From NCBI GenBank assembly GCA_035651955.1, contig DASRES010000014.1:1-45396 (forward strand): a DNA stretch of 45,396 nt, written 5' to 3'. Under the pieces are notes generated by a model. The model was not told the DNA's origin. It was given only the letters and a program-made list of their open reading frames with translations, and made no database searches. This DNA is from Acidimicrobiia bacterium. Its GTDB lineage: Bacteria; Actinomycetota; Acidimicrobiia; IMCC26256; JAMXLJ01. Positions 1 to 8,648 of this stretch are shown here, piece by piece (positions within the stretch are counted from its first letter, which is position 1; every line of letters starts with the position of its first letter). Made by a program: the position numbers and the translations under genes.

Positions 1-89
1 CGCGTCGCGGGGCGTGACGCAGACCTTCCCTCCACGCAGCCCTACCCTCCCCGTGCCCGACGAGCGAGCGCTCGAACGACCGCAAGAGA

Positions 90-206
90 TCAGGAGCGCG
101 ACGAGACGATCGAGAGCCACTTCACGACGAAGCCGAGCCCCAGCGCGACGATCGCCAGCACGATCAACAGGATCAGGAGTGAATCTGTCGTGTGCCGTTG
201 TGTGCC
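90..206 (-). pseudogene. Remnant of a small hydrophobic one-TM protein
   Basis: The reading frame encodes about 35 residues containing one strong membrane segment (LLILLIVLAIVALGLGFVVK) followed by WLSIVSSRS and a stop. Small hydrophobic proteins with a closely similar segment are common in actinobacteria, but they normally continue with a second hydrophobic stretch that is missing here. No convincing ATG or GTG with a ribosome site lies just before the hydrophobic part; the only longer frame starts at 272 with a low-complexity Pro/Arg stretch. I read it as a truncated relic. The rest of 1-415 shows no supported gene. Confidence 0.3.
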
Positions 207-415
207 GTTTCCTCTCGGCGAACCAACGCGGGCGGGCGCCGGTGCGGGACCCCGACCTGGTGCGCTCCACACCGCGTCGCTCTCCGAACCATGTCGGTGC
301 TCGTGGTCGTCGGTCGGCAGCCGTCCCGCGGCCGGGCAGGCACGCGAGAGCTCGCGTCCGCCGGTCCGGTGGACGCGGCTGACAGCGAACGATCGCGGCG
401 TGGTACGACACGGAT

Positions 416-1345
416 GTGCGATTCGACACCGAGATCACGCTGATCGGCCCGTGGCGGGCGCCCGCGCAGATGCTCGCCGACCAGGAGTACGACGGGCACG
501 CGAGCGTGCACGACGACGCGACCGCGGGGTCGCTCGGGCTTGCCGGCGCGCCGATCGAAGGCCCGACGCACTTCAGCCAGGTCGATCCGCTCGCGGTGGC
601 ACTGTGGGGGGACGCGTGGTTCGAGCGTGGCTGTCTCAGCGCGCACTTCCGGACGATGGTGGTCCAGGGTGAAGAGGTGCAGGCGTCGCTCCTCGTCCCC
701 GACGCGAGTGGCAGCGTCGTCGCGCGCGCACACAAGCGCGATGGCGCGCAGGTGTTCGCGGGCACGGCGTCGGTGGGGCCGGACTACGGGACGACGGAGC
801 TCGAGCGGCGGCTCGCGACGTTCGGTGATCCCGGCGAGTTGCACGTGCTCGATCGGCTCGAGGTGGGCGCGACCTCGACGGATCCGGGCGTCGTGCGCAT
901 CACGCGCAGCGAACGCAACGGGTCGGGGTATCCGTTCTCGCTCGACGAGAAGCTCGCGCGCATCACCGAGCCGCACCCCTGGTACACGGACGCGCCAGCG
1001 CGTACGTCGCCGTGGGGCCGTGCGGTCGTGCCCATCGAGATGATCAGCGTGCTCGCTCACAAGAGCGGGCCGTCATGGCCGGTACGCACGCCGTCGCTCG
1101 GACTGTTCCTCGATCTCGAGATCCGACTCGTGGACGGTCCCGTATTCGTCGACCACGACTACTCGCTCGAACGCGAGCTCGTCGCGCTCGGTCAGAGCCG
1201 CCGAACCGAGTCGTACTGGACGCGCACGACGGTCGTCGACGCCGACTCCCACCGGACCACCGCCGTCGTGTTGCTGCACTCGGGCGTGTTCAAGGACTCG
1301 TATCCCGGCTACCCGGGGGCGCAGCCTCCTCGGACGAGCAGCTGA
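416..1345 (+). CDS. Double-hotdog (MaoC/thioesterase-like) protein
   Basis: This 309-residue protein starts at a GTG. The N-terminal half contains a pattern typical of hotdog-fold acyl dehydratase/thioesterase relatives: HDDATAGSLGLAGAPIEGPTHF at about residues 33-54, then an aromatic WGDAWFERGCLSAHF block. The second half has another hotdog-like segment (LFLDLEIRLVDGPVFVDHDYSLERE region, about residues 229-260). Such proteins usually act on acyl-CoA or related thioesters, but no substrate can be read from the sequence and no catalytic Asp/His pair could be assigned with certainty. It converges on the broken NmrA-type gene, whose stop lies 26 bp away. No strong ribosome site is visible before the GTG, so the start is uncertain; an in-frame start further upstream is not supported. 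Confidence 0.6.
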   Translation: MRFDTEITLIGPWRAPAQMLADQEYDGHASVHDDATAGSLGLAGAPIEGPTHFSQVDPLAVALWGDAWFERGCLSAHFRTMVVQGEEVQASLLVPDASGSVVARAHKRDGAQVFAGTASVGPDYGTTELERRLATFGDPGELHVLDRLEVGATSTDPGVVRITRSERNGSGYPFSLDEKLARITEPHPWYTDAPARTSPWGRAVVPIEMISVLAHKSGPSWPVRTPSLGLFLDLEIRLVDGPVFVDHDYSLERELVALGQSRRTESYWTRTTVVDADSHRTTAVVLLHSGVFKDSYPGYPGAQPPRTSS

Positions 1346-1371
1346 CCGTGCTCGGGGGCGAAGATCGGTGC

Positions 1372-2134
1372 TCAGAGGTTCGGAGCGCGGGTGGTCTCGC
1401 GAAGCCACTCCGACCAGATCTTGTGGCCGTCGCGTCGGTCGGGGCAGCGGTGCCGTCCGTCGTCGAAGTCGCGGAGGAAGCCGACCCGACGTACGGGGAG
1501 CAACGCGACCGGGCGACCGGTGATCTCACGGCGCGTCGACGCGAGCGTGCTGATCGGAGCGATCTCCGGTCCGCCGAAGTCCGGAGCGCGTCCCTTGGGC
1601 GCACCTTCTGTCGGCGCGATCAGCCGCTGGGCGACCTCACCCGCATCGACGACCTGGAACGCGAGATGTGGCGTTCGGAGGAACAGCGGCATCGCGAGAA
1701 AGGCGTCGAGCAAGTCGTGAAACTGCGTTGCGCGCTGAATCGTCCATGCGCATCGTGATGCCGAGATGATCCGCTCGGCCTCCCGCTTCACCTTGTAGTA
1801 CGGGAAGCGATGTCGATCGACTCCCACGATCGAGACGTAGAGCAGATGCGCGCCAGTCGCGGTGACCGCATCGACGACGTTGCGGATGCCCGTCGACCTC
1901 GACACGGCCGGCGCCGGGGCGAGGACTCGTCGCAGCGTGGAGCACCACGTCGACGCCCTTGACCACGTCGACGACGCGGTCGCGGTCGGTGACATCACCG
2001 CGCACGGCGTCGATGCTGCCTTGACGCTGTGCGTGACGTGAGAAGACGCGTACGTCGTGACCTCGCGCGAGGAGCGCAGGAACGAGGTACCGGCCGAGCG
2101 TCCCGGTACCGCCGGTGACGAGCACACGCGCCAC
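1372..2134 (-). pseudogene. Frameshifted NmrA-type NAD(P)-binding protein
   Basis: The product begins at a GTG (2134) with VARVLVTGGTGTLGRYLVPA, a Rossmann fold TGGTGxxG motif of atypical short-chain dehydrogenases of the NmrA/NAD(P)H-binding type. It reads on to VVLHAATSPRPGAGRVEVDG and then loses sense. Homologous sequence resumes in another frame with IRNVVDAVTATGAHLLYVS and VGVDRHRFPYYKVKREAE and continues normally to DGHKIWSEWL near the C-terminus. One extra C in the CCC run at 1889-1891 (GGG on the coding strand) explains the shift. The rest looks intact, so this is either a recent inactivation or a sequencing/assembly error. An intact product would be about 253 residues. Confidence 0.7.
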
Positions 2135-2232
2135 GGGCACCAGCTGCCTGCTGGGGGCCCGTTCTGCGGCGGCGGGAGCGCTTCCGCGGTGTTCGGCGAC
2201 GGACCAGCCCGCGTCGCGGTGGCGACGCGGGG

Positions 2233-2375
2233 TCAGTGGTCGACGTTCACGTCGGCGCGCCACCCGGCCAGCGCGTGCAGCGCAGCGTGTGACGGCGAGC
2301 CGGGCTCCGCGGTGTACACGATCAGCACCTGACCCGGGTCGGCGGCGACGTCCAGTGCTTCGTAGGCAGGCTCCG
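2233..2375 (-). pseudogene. C-terminal remnant of an MmyB-type XRE regulator
   Basis: The minus-strand frame ending with the stop at 2233-2235 reads about 45 residues including AYEALDVAADPGQVLIVYTA and EPGSPSHAALHALAGW. This matches, from memory, the extreme C-terminus of helix-turn-helix regulators with an MmyB-like ligand-binding domain (pattern yeaL.v..dpgqxLvvYTAEPGSPs..AL.lLa.W). No upstream part of the domain and no HTH are present; the stretch directly abuts the stop of the exported protein on the same strand. It therefore looks like a fragment left by deletion. The rest of the gap (2135-2232) shows nothing I can assign. Confidence 0.5.
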
Positions 2376-2377
2376 CG

Positions 2378-3778
2378 TCACCGTTCGTCGCTCGCCGCGT
2401 GCGTCGACGACGGTCGCGTGCCGTTCGTGATGCAGCCGTGAGGGATGCCGGCGCGGCGGGCGAATCCGGCTGCCCGTTGCCGGAGCTGCACCTGCCGCTC
2501 CCGCGGCGTGACGTGCGCGCTCCCGGCGGGGAGCACGGCGTCGAGGTTCGCGAGCGTCACGAGACGCGCGCTGATCATCGGCGACGTGCCACCGCGCAGG
2601 TCCTGCCAGCGGGCGAACAGGGTTCCGTCGCGCAGGCCGGTCGTGTCGAGCCAGTTCGCGACGCCAGGATCACGGGTCGACAGCACGAACGTGAAGCTGC
2701 CGTCGGCGTTCGGTCGGGCTTGGTCGTTGGTGAGGCTCGACTGGCGATCCCAGTACGGCGGTGTGATCGTCCACGGCGTCTGGACGGTCACGCCGAGGTA
2801 CGGCGCCTTCGCGGGGTCGGCGGTGATGACGAGCGCGTGACCGTCGTCGAGGTGGTAGTTCGCGAACGCGCGCGCGGTCGTGCCCGTGATCAACGGCGCG
2901 GACCACACGTTCGACGGCGGCGCGTACTGCAGGCCGAGAATGAAGAAGTCGATCCAGTCCTGCGTCTGGATGCCGCGGACGGTGTCGTCGACGAGCTGCG
3001 CGAACGTCTGCGGCGGCGCCGGAGGTGGACCGGCGACGCGGCGGACGGCGAGCGTCGGCGGCGCCTGTGCGCTCCAGTCGCTCAAGGTGTCGCGGACGAA
3101 CAGCTCCACCGTGCCCGGCTTGGTCTGCAGGTGGTTCGCCGTGCCGGTCCCGGCCGTCGGGTCGATCGTGAGCGTGAACGAGCCGTCGGGCGCGACCGTC
3201 ATGTCCTCGCCGTCGAGCTGGCTCACCGTGGTCAGGACGTTCACGTCGGTGACGACCTGGAACAGCGTCGTCGCCGGCCGCCGATACGTGAAGCGACCCG
3301 TCACGCGGTACGTGGACACGCCGTCGATCGGAACGATGCGGTAGACGGTGTCGGGATCGTCGCCCGCGTAGCGGCCGCCGGGAACGCACGTGCCGAACCA
3401 GCGGTGCGGCGGCGACTCGATCCACGACACCATCGGGCGCGCCGGGTCGCCGTTCGCGGCCTTCTGCGCGTACGCGAACGCGAGCTCGCGGATCGCGGGT
3501 GCGAGCGAGGCGTTCGTCCGAGGCGTGAGAGCTCCGAGCTTCGCCGTGAGCTTCGCCCGCCACTGTCGCTCGACCGTGGCGGCCGCCGCCTGCACCTGCG
3601 GCGTCGCCACCAGCCGTTCCGCCAATCGCTCCGAACGCAGCTCGTCGGCGGTCGCGAGCGGGCCGGGCGCGCGCGATCGCATCGACTCGGCGCCCACCGG
3701 TCGGGCCGACATCAGCGTGCCGCCCGTAGCGAGCGCGAGCGTCAGGAGCGCGGACCACGGGAGTCGCCATCCGCGCAC
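2378..3778 (-). CDS. Exported protein with DUF1214-like C-terminal region
   Basis: About 466 residues. The N-terminus (RGWRLPWSALLTLALATGG... then SARPVGA) is a Sec signal peptide. The C-terminal third contains NADGSFTFVLSTRDPGVANW followed by LDTTGLRDGT and FARWQDL, resembling the DUF1214 beta domain found in secreted actinobacterial proteins; its function is unknown. Start choice: AGGAGG touches an ATG at 3784 with no spacer but lies 6 nt before the GTG at 3778, so GTG is preferred. The ATG also overlaps the upstream gene's stop (ATGA), so coupling is possible either way. It is second in a two-gene operon with the beta-propeller protein and probably shares its TetR control. Confidence 0.65.
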   Translation of the reverse strand: MRGWRLPWSALLTLALATGGTLMSARPVGAESMRSRAPGPLATADELRSERLAERLVATPQVQAAAATVERQWRAKLTAKLGALTPRTNASLAPAIRELAFAYAQKAANGDPARPMVSWIESPPHRWFGTCVPGGRYAGDDPDTVYRIVPIDGVSTYRVTGRFTYRRPATTLFQVVTDVNVLTTVSQLDGEDMTVAPDGSFTLTIDPTAGTGTANHLQTKPGTVELFVRDTLSDWSAQAPPTLAVRRVAGPPPAPPQTFAQLVDDTVRGIQTQDWIDFFILGLQYAPPSNVWSAPLITGTTARAFANYHLDDGHALVITADPAKAPYLGVTVQTPWTITPPYWDRQSSLTNDQARPNADGSFTFVLSTRDPGVANWLDTTGLRDGTLFARWQDLRGGTSPMISARLVTLANLDAVLPAGSAHVTPRERQVQLRQRAAGFARRAGIPHGCITNGTRPSSTHAASDER

Positions 3779-3780
3779 CG

Positions 3781-5427
3781 TCATCCTCCTTCGGGGCTCG
3801 GTGTCGAGCGATCGTGCGCGAACACGACGCCGGTCGGGAGGTTCTGGTACACGGCGCCGGTCGGGCCGATGCTCATCGGCGTGTAGTCGTCGTTCAGCGT
3901 GCCGCCAGCGCCCGCGCGCGCCTGCCAGACGACGCGTCCCGTCCGGTAGTCGACGGCGGTGAAGTACCAGACCCAGATACCCGCGCGCGCGAGCGTCGCG
4001 TCCTGCGTGTACAGGTAGAGCAGCCCGGTGCGCGTCGACAGGTACGGCACGGTCTTGGTCCGCACGTCGATCGTCCACGCGGTGCGGCAACGATGTGCCC
4101 CGGGCTCGACGTCCACCCGGGCGACGCCGGGCGCCATCGCCGTCATGTCGTTGTGCGGGCCGTTGTCGGGTGCCGTGAGCCACAGCGGCGGCGCGTTGTA
4201 GTCGTTGGTGACGATGATGCTCGCCCGGTTCCCCACCTGGACGCCGATGGGAGACACGTCGCTCGCGCTCCGACCGGCGTCGAAGATCGGTACCGAGCAC
4301 ACGAGGCGGCGCCCGTCGTCCGGAACGTTCCCACGTCGGTACACGAGCACGTGGATCCGCGGGGACGCGTTGTCCGTGATCGTCACGTAGTCGTCGCCCA
4401 CCAGCGTGACGGTGGCGCCCGAGCCGCGTGCGAAGCCACCCGGCTTGCGCGCCGTCCCCGCGTCGTACTGCTCCCGCCACACCTGGCGCACGCGGCCGTC
4501 CGTCAGCGTGAACGCGATCAGGTACCCGACGTTGCTGGAGGACGTGTCCGGAGGTCCGGTGTCCACGTAGATCGTGTCACCGTCGACCGCGAAGCCGTTC
4601 TCGACCACCTGCCCGTCGAGGTGCACGACGTGGACGCGCCCGTCGACGTCGATCACGCCGACCGTCGTGGACGGCGCCGGGTTGTCGCCCGCGCCGAGGA
4701 TCCCGCCGGTCGTGAACCAGATGCGGCCGCTCGCGTCCGGTGCGGTCGCGAGCAGCGACTCGCCGGGCCGGAGCAACCCCGAGACGTCGACCTCACGCAC
4801 CAGCGTGAAGGTCGTCGTGTCCGCCGTGTCGCTGCGATGCACGACGAAGACGTGACCCTGGGTCGATCCGACGACGACGTCGTCGTGTGCCCGGTCGAGC
4901 ACGGCATACGCGAGTTGCAGCGTCTCGCCGGCGGGCGGCAGCCACCGCGCGTAGGGCGTCATCGTGCGCGGGTCGACGGCAGCGATGCAGCGCACGATCC
5001 CCGACGGCTGCGGCGCGACGCATCCCGTCGTCAACGATCCGTCGCGTCCCCACATCTCGGGCGTGAGCGACAAGGTCTGCGCGCTGATGACGGCGACACC
5101 GTCGCCCGTCGGTGCCGGGCAGTCCGACGTGTCGGTGTTGCCGGCGTCGCCGTGCATCAGGGACAGATCCGGGACGTAGCGCGTGATCGGCCCCAGCGAA
5201 TGGGCCGACACCGGCCGGCCGACGAACAGGGGAGACGGGCCGGGATCCTGCGAGCTGGCGACGGGCCCCGGTGGCGTCTGGACCGCGCGCGGGCCCCCAG
5301 GCCCGGCTGCGCATCGAGTCGTGCGCGCGCGCAGCTCGCTCGCGTGAGCGGCCGGAGGCATCCATGACGTGCCGGCGACCAGGCAAGTCGCCGCCGCGAG
5401 TCCGAGCACCGTGGCACGTGTTCGCAT
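3781..5427 (-). CDS. Secreted beta-propeller-like protein
   Basis: A 548-residue protein with a clear signal peptide (MRTRATVLGLAAATCLVAGT, cleavage near AHASE). The mature part carries repeated beta-strand units of the type xxxVVxGSTQGHVFVVHRSD, DASGRIWFTTGGIL, FTAVDYRTGRVVWQARAG and IGPTGAVYQNLPTG, which resemble PQQ/WD-type propeller blades. No catalytic motif was recognised. The start is supported by GGAGG four bases before the ATG. It is the first gene of an operon reading away from the TetR gene at 5513, with the palindromic operator sites in between, so regulation by that TetR protein is likely. A role in binding or sensing extracellular material is only a guess. Confidence 0.6.
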   Translation of the reverse strand: MRTRATVLGLAAATCLVAGTSWMPPAAHASELRARTTRCAAGPGGPRAVQTPPGPVASSQDPGPSPLFVGRPVSAHSLGPITRYVPDLSLMHGDAGNTDTSDCPAPTGDGVAVISAQTLSLTPEMWGRDGSLTTGCVAPQPSGIVRCIAAVDPRTMTPYARWLPPAGETLQLAYAVLDRAHDDVVVGSTQGHVFVVHRSDTADTTTFTLVREVDVSGLLRPGESLLATAPDASGRIWFTTGGILGAGDNPAPSTTVGVIDVDGRVHVVHLDGQVVENGFAVDGDTIYVDTGPPDTSSSNVGYLIAFTLTDGRVRQVWREQYDAGTARKPGGFARGSGATVTLVGDDYVTITDNASPRIHVLVYRRGNVPDDGRRLVCSVPIFDAGRSASDVSPIGVQVGNRASIIVTNDYNAPPLWLTAPDNGPHNDMTAMAPGVARVDVEPGAHRCRTAWTIDVRTKTVPYLSTRTGLLYLYTQDATLARAGIWVWYFTAVDYRTGRVVWQARAGAGGTLNDDYTPMSIGPTGAVYQNLPTGVVFAHDRSTPSPEGG

Positions 5428-5481
5428 GTCGCCTCCGATCGGATGGCGCGTTCGCGCCCGGCTACCCTTGCCGCGCGCGGT

Positions 5482-5520
5482 TCTATCACTCGATTGAACA
5501 GAGGTCTATCACGTGATAGA
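5482..5520. promoter_or_regulatory. Paired TetR operator sites, one covering the tetR start
   Basis: TCTATCACGTGATAGA at 5505-5520 is a perfect 16-bp palindrome. A second copy of the half site, TCTATCAC, begins at 5482 and is followed by TCGATTGA, which matches the other half at 5 of 8 bases. The two copies start 23 bp apart in the 85-bp space between the divergent exported-protein operon and the TetR gene. The GTG start of that gene (5513) is the centre of the perfect palindrome, which would allow tight autorepression. Confidence 0.65.
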
Positions 5521-6148
5521 AGAGGTCGCGGGCGTCCCCGACCGGCAGTCGGCGTCGACCCGAACGCGGATCCTGCGCGCCGCGGAACGGCTGTTCGCGA
5601 CGCACGGGATCGACGGCGTCTCGTTGCGCCGGATCAACACGGAAGCTGGCACGAACGTCGCGTCGACGAACTACCACTTCGGCACCAAGGACGACGTGGT
5701 GCGCGCGATCCTCGCCGATCGCATGCCGGGGATCGAGCAGCGACGCCGGCAGATGCTCGACGCGATCGATCCCGGCCATCCGTCGGTCGAGAGCGTCGTG
5801 CGCGCGCTGGTCGTGCCGCTCGCGGCCCTGGCCCAGTCAGGTCCCGACGGCCGTGCCTACGTCCGGTTCCTCGGCCGGGTGCGACTCCACGGCGATCCCG
5901 AGATCACGCGCCTCGTCACGAACGAGCTCGCGCCGTCGACGCGGAAGGTGTCGAGACTCCTCGACACGGCACTCCCGGGCGTGCCTCGCGACTTGTTGCG
6001 CGTCCGTCTGCTGCTCGTCGCCGACCTGATCGTTCACGCGCTCGGTGAACCCGAACGCTACGCGGCGCGGTCGCGACGGTCGTTCGTCGAGACCGTGATC
6101 ACCGTCGCGAGCGCCGCGCTCTCCGCTCCGGTCGAGCTCCACCGTTGA
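5513..6148 (+). CDS. TetR-family transcriptional regulator
   Basis: A 211-residue protein with a standard TetR N-terminal DNA-binding domain at about residues 15-62: STRTRILRAAERLFATHGID, then VSLRRINTEAGTNVASTNYH and FGTKDDVV. The C-terminal ligand domain is diverse and gives no ligand. The GTG start is supported by AGAGG eight bases upstream; no other start lies before the HTH. It is transcribed divergently from the two exported-protein genes, and a perfect palindrome overlaps its own start codon, so it probably represses itself and its neighbours. What it senses is unknown. Confidence 0.85.
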   Translation: MIEEVAGVPDRQSASTRTRILRAAERLFATHGIDGVSLRRINTEAGTNVASTNYHFGTKDDVVRAILADRMPGIEQRRRQMLDAIDPGHPSVESVVRALVVPLAALAQSGPDGRAYVRFLGRVRLHGDPEITRLVTNELAPSTRKVSRLLDTALPGVPRDLLRVRLLLVADLIVHALGEPERYAARSRRSFVETVITVASAALSAPVELHR

Positions 6149-6221
6149 CGAGCGCGCGGCGGTCACGGGTGCGCGACGTCAGCGCGCCCGATCGCCCGTG
6201 ACGGCGGCACGGGGCACGTGC

Positions 6222-6892
6222 CGGCGACGGCGATCCGCCTGGTCGTTCGCCGTCGTCTTCATGGACCGCGCCCGCGTCGAGTACCCAACGCTCGCGTGCT
6301 GAGGCCCGGCCGCGTGCCTCCCGACGAGGCCGTCGACCAAGTGGCGTCGCCGATACTCGGTCTTCGTCGCGACGTTCGCCGGCGCGATGCTCGCGACGCG
6401 GAAGGTCCACGATGACACGGTTCCCGCCGTCGCGATCGTCGTCGCGTACGTGCTGATCATCGTCAGCACCGTCGCGCTGATCCCGTACGTGCACCGCGTC
6501 GGTCAGTCGCTCGGGATCTCGTGATCATCGAGTCGTCCGTGATGACACCGTGCGACTCGGGCAAGGGTTCCGACCGATCGGCCCTCGCCGACGACAGGTC
6601 CCCGGGAACCGTGGCGGTCCGGCAGTCGGGCGTGGCGTTCGCGGTGGACGAGCGTGCCTTGGTCGAGATGGCTGGTGACGCGGACGTGATCGTCGAGCTC
6701 GTCCCCGCGGTCGGCGACTTCGTGCCCGTCGAAGGCAACCGGTTCCGCGTCCACGGTGCCGCGACGGGCATCGACGAGGACCGCATGCGACGCACGGTCG
6801 TCGTTGCACGCGAACGCAACCAGGGCCGAAGTGTCGGTGATCGACGAGCTGTGACCCCCGACGCCGCGTCGGTACACAAGTCGCGCCGCTGA
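6222..6892 (+). pseudogene. Multiply frameshifted DUF2254 membrane protein
   Basis: Pieces of one protein appear in different plus frames. Around 6234-6300: SAWSFAVVFM... At 6345-6524: RRYSVFVATFAGAMLATRKV, PAVAIVVAYVLIIVSTVALI and PYVHRVGQSLGIS then stop. In another frame to 6892: GVAFAVDERALVEMAGDADV, IVELVPAVGDFVPVEGNRF. Order and content match DUF2254 predicted membrane proteins: membrane pair, HH/HR..AQSL segment, then the soluble aVD..L...A......GdFVp part. The N-terminal membrane region is largely gone and at least two frameshifts exist. Weak further resemblance (SWTACVERRLSMRTLGEPEH) reaches about 7042. The entire 6149-7123 gap is best explained by this decayed gene. Confidence 0.55.
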
Positions 6893-7123
6893 CCGCGAGT
6901 CGTGCCCCAAACGGTCAGGCTCAGCGCCTGGTGGCGCGCCGTGTCGTGGACCGCTTGCGTCGAGCGGCGGCTCAGCATGCGGACGCTCGGCGAGCCCGAG
7001 CACGTCCCGATCGAGCTCACGGATCGCTCCTCGCAACACTGAGCCGCGCCCATGCTCGGAGACCATCACGCGTCTGCGGCGCGCGGAAGTAGCGTTCCGC
7101 GCCGTGTCGCGGGGAGGAGTGTC

Positions 7124-8620
7124 GTGACCGTCTGGGACCTCGTCGTCGCCGCGGCAGGCGAGCGTCCCGAACGGGTCGTGTTCGCCGACAGCCACGGCCG
7201 GTCGCTGACGACCGTCGAGCTGCGCGACGCGGCCGAGCGTGTCGCGGCCGGGCTCGACGTCACCGCCGGCCAGTTCGTGTCGTGGCAGCTGCCGACCGTG
7301 CTCGAGTCGGTCGTCCTGCTCGTCGCGCTCGCGCGCGTCGGCGCGGTGCAGAACCCGATCATCCCGATCCTGCGCGAACGCGAGGTCGGGTCGATCGTCG
7401 ACCAGATCGGTACGTCGCTGCTCGTCGTCCCCGAGACGTGGCGCGGCTTCGCGCACGGTGACATGGCGCGCGCGCTGGCGACCGACCGCGGGTTCGGCGT
7501 GCTGACGATCGACCTCGAAGGGGCGATCGGCGACGCGCTCCGTTTGCCGGCGGGCGACCCGAGCACGCTCCGCCGCCCACCCGCCGACGACGGCGAGTGC
7601 CGGTGGATCTACTTCTCGTCCGGTACGACGGCGGCACCCAAGGGCGTCCGCCACACCGACGCGTCGGTGATCGCGTCGTCGCGCGGCATGACGGACCACC
7701 TCGGGATCGGCGACGGCGACGTCTATCCGATCGCGTGGCCGGTCACCCACATCGGTGGTGTGACGATGATCGCGTCGGTGCTGCGCGCGGGCGGCCGCCT
7801 GGTGCTCTTCGACGGCTTCGACCCGGCGACGATCGGCGACGCGATGGCCGCAGTGCGGCCAACCCTGCTCGGCACCGGCGTCCCCTTCTTCCGCGCCTAC
7901 CTCGACGCGCAACGGCGTCACGGCGACGCGCCGTTGTACCCCGCGTTGCGCGCGTTCACCGCGGGCGGCGCGCCGACACCACCCGAGCTCGTGCACGAGC
8001 TCGTCGACGTCTTCGGTGTCCACGTCGTCAGCTCGTGGGGCCTGACCGAGTTCCCGATCGCGACCTGCGCGTCGCCGTCCGATCCGGCCGACCAGCTCGT
8101 CTCGACCGTCGGTCGGGCCTCACCCGGCGTGCGCGTACGCGTCGTCGACGGCGAGCTGCGCCTGAAGGGCCCGCAGTGCTTCACGGGGTACGTCGACGCG
8201 ACGCTCGACGCCGGCGCGTTCGACGACGACGGCTGGTTCCGCACCGGAGACCTGGGCGAGGTCGACGCCGACGGGTTCGTCACGATCACGGGGCGGCTCA
8301 AGGACGTGATCATCCGCAACGGCGAGAACATCTCCGCGCTCGAGCTCGAGGACGTGCTCCTGCGCCATCCCGACGTCGCGGACGTCGCGGTGATCGGCCT
8401 GCCGGATGCGCGGACCGGCGAGCGTGTCTGCGCGGTCGTCGTCGCGGTACCGGACCGCACGGTCACGCTCGACGTGATCGCCGCCCACTGCGCCGCGCAG
8501 GGACTCGCGCGTCAGAAGACGCCCGAGCAGGTGGAGCTGGTCGCGGCGATCGATCGCAACCCCATGGGGAAGGTCGTGAAGAGCGACCTCCAGGCGCGGA
8601 TCCTGTCGTCGCGACGCTGA
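7124..8620 (+). CDS. Acyl-CoA synthetase (AMP-binding family)
   Basis: A 498-residue class I adenylate-forming enzyme that would activate a carboxylic acid through an acyl-AMP to its CoA thioester. The phosphate-binding motif YFSSGTTAAPKGV lies at residues 163-175, the hinge region GWFRTGDLGEVDADGFVTIT is near 367-386, and the C-terminal catalytic lysine is K483 in NPMGKVVK. Length is slightly short of typical FadD proteins but no core motif is missing. The GTG at 7124 has a GGGGAGGAG site at correct spacing; the longer frame from 7052 has no such site. The substrate cannot be read; a fatty, cyclic or aromatic acid is possible. It is followed by the convergent bicupin gene. Confidence 0.85.
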   Translation: MTVWDLVVAAAGERPERVVFADSHGRSLTTVELRDAAERVAAGLDVTAGQFVSWQLPTVLESVVLLVALARVGAVQNPIIPILREREVGSIVDQIGTSLLVVPETWRGFAHGDMARALATDRGFGVLTIDLEGAIGDALRLPAGDPSTLRRPPADDGECRWIYFSSGTTAAPKGVRHTDASVIASSRGMTDHLGIGDGDVYPIAWPVTHIGGVTMIASVLRAGGRLVLFDGFDPATIGDAMAAVRPTLLGTGVPFFRAYLDAQRRHGDAPLYPALRAFTAGGAPTPPELVHELVDVFGVHVVSSWGLTEFPIATCASPSDPADQLVSTVGRASPGVRVRVVDGELRLKGPQCFTGYVDATLDAGAFDDDGWFRTGDLGEVDADGFVTITGRLKDVIIRNGENISALELEDVLLRHPDVADVAVIGLPDARTGERVCAVVVAVPDRTVTLDVIAAHCAAQGLARQKTPEQVELVAAIDRNPMGKVVKSDLQARILSSRR

Positions 8621-8648
8621 CGCCGCCGCGACGTCGCGTCACGTCGCG

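Noticed and set aside
14-382. Plus-strand 122-codon frame at the left edge
   Set aside because: Arg/Ser/Pro-rich with no motif or start signal; it looks like non-coding high-GC sequence.
2399-5367. Long plus-strand frames (495 and 517 codons) antisense to the two exported proteins
   Set aside because: They lack ribosome sites and domains and are rich in Arg, Val and Asp, as expected from the reverse of high-GC genes.
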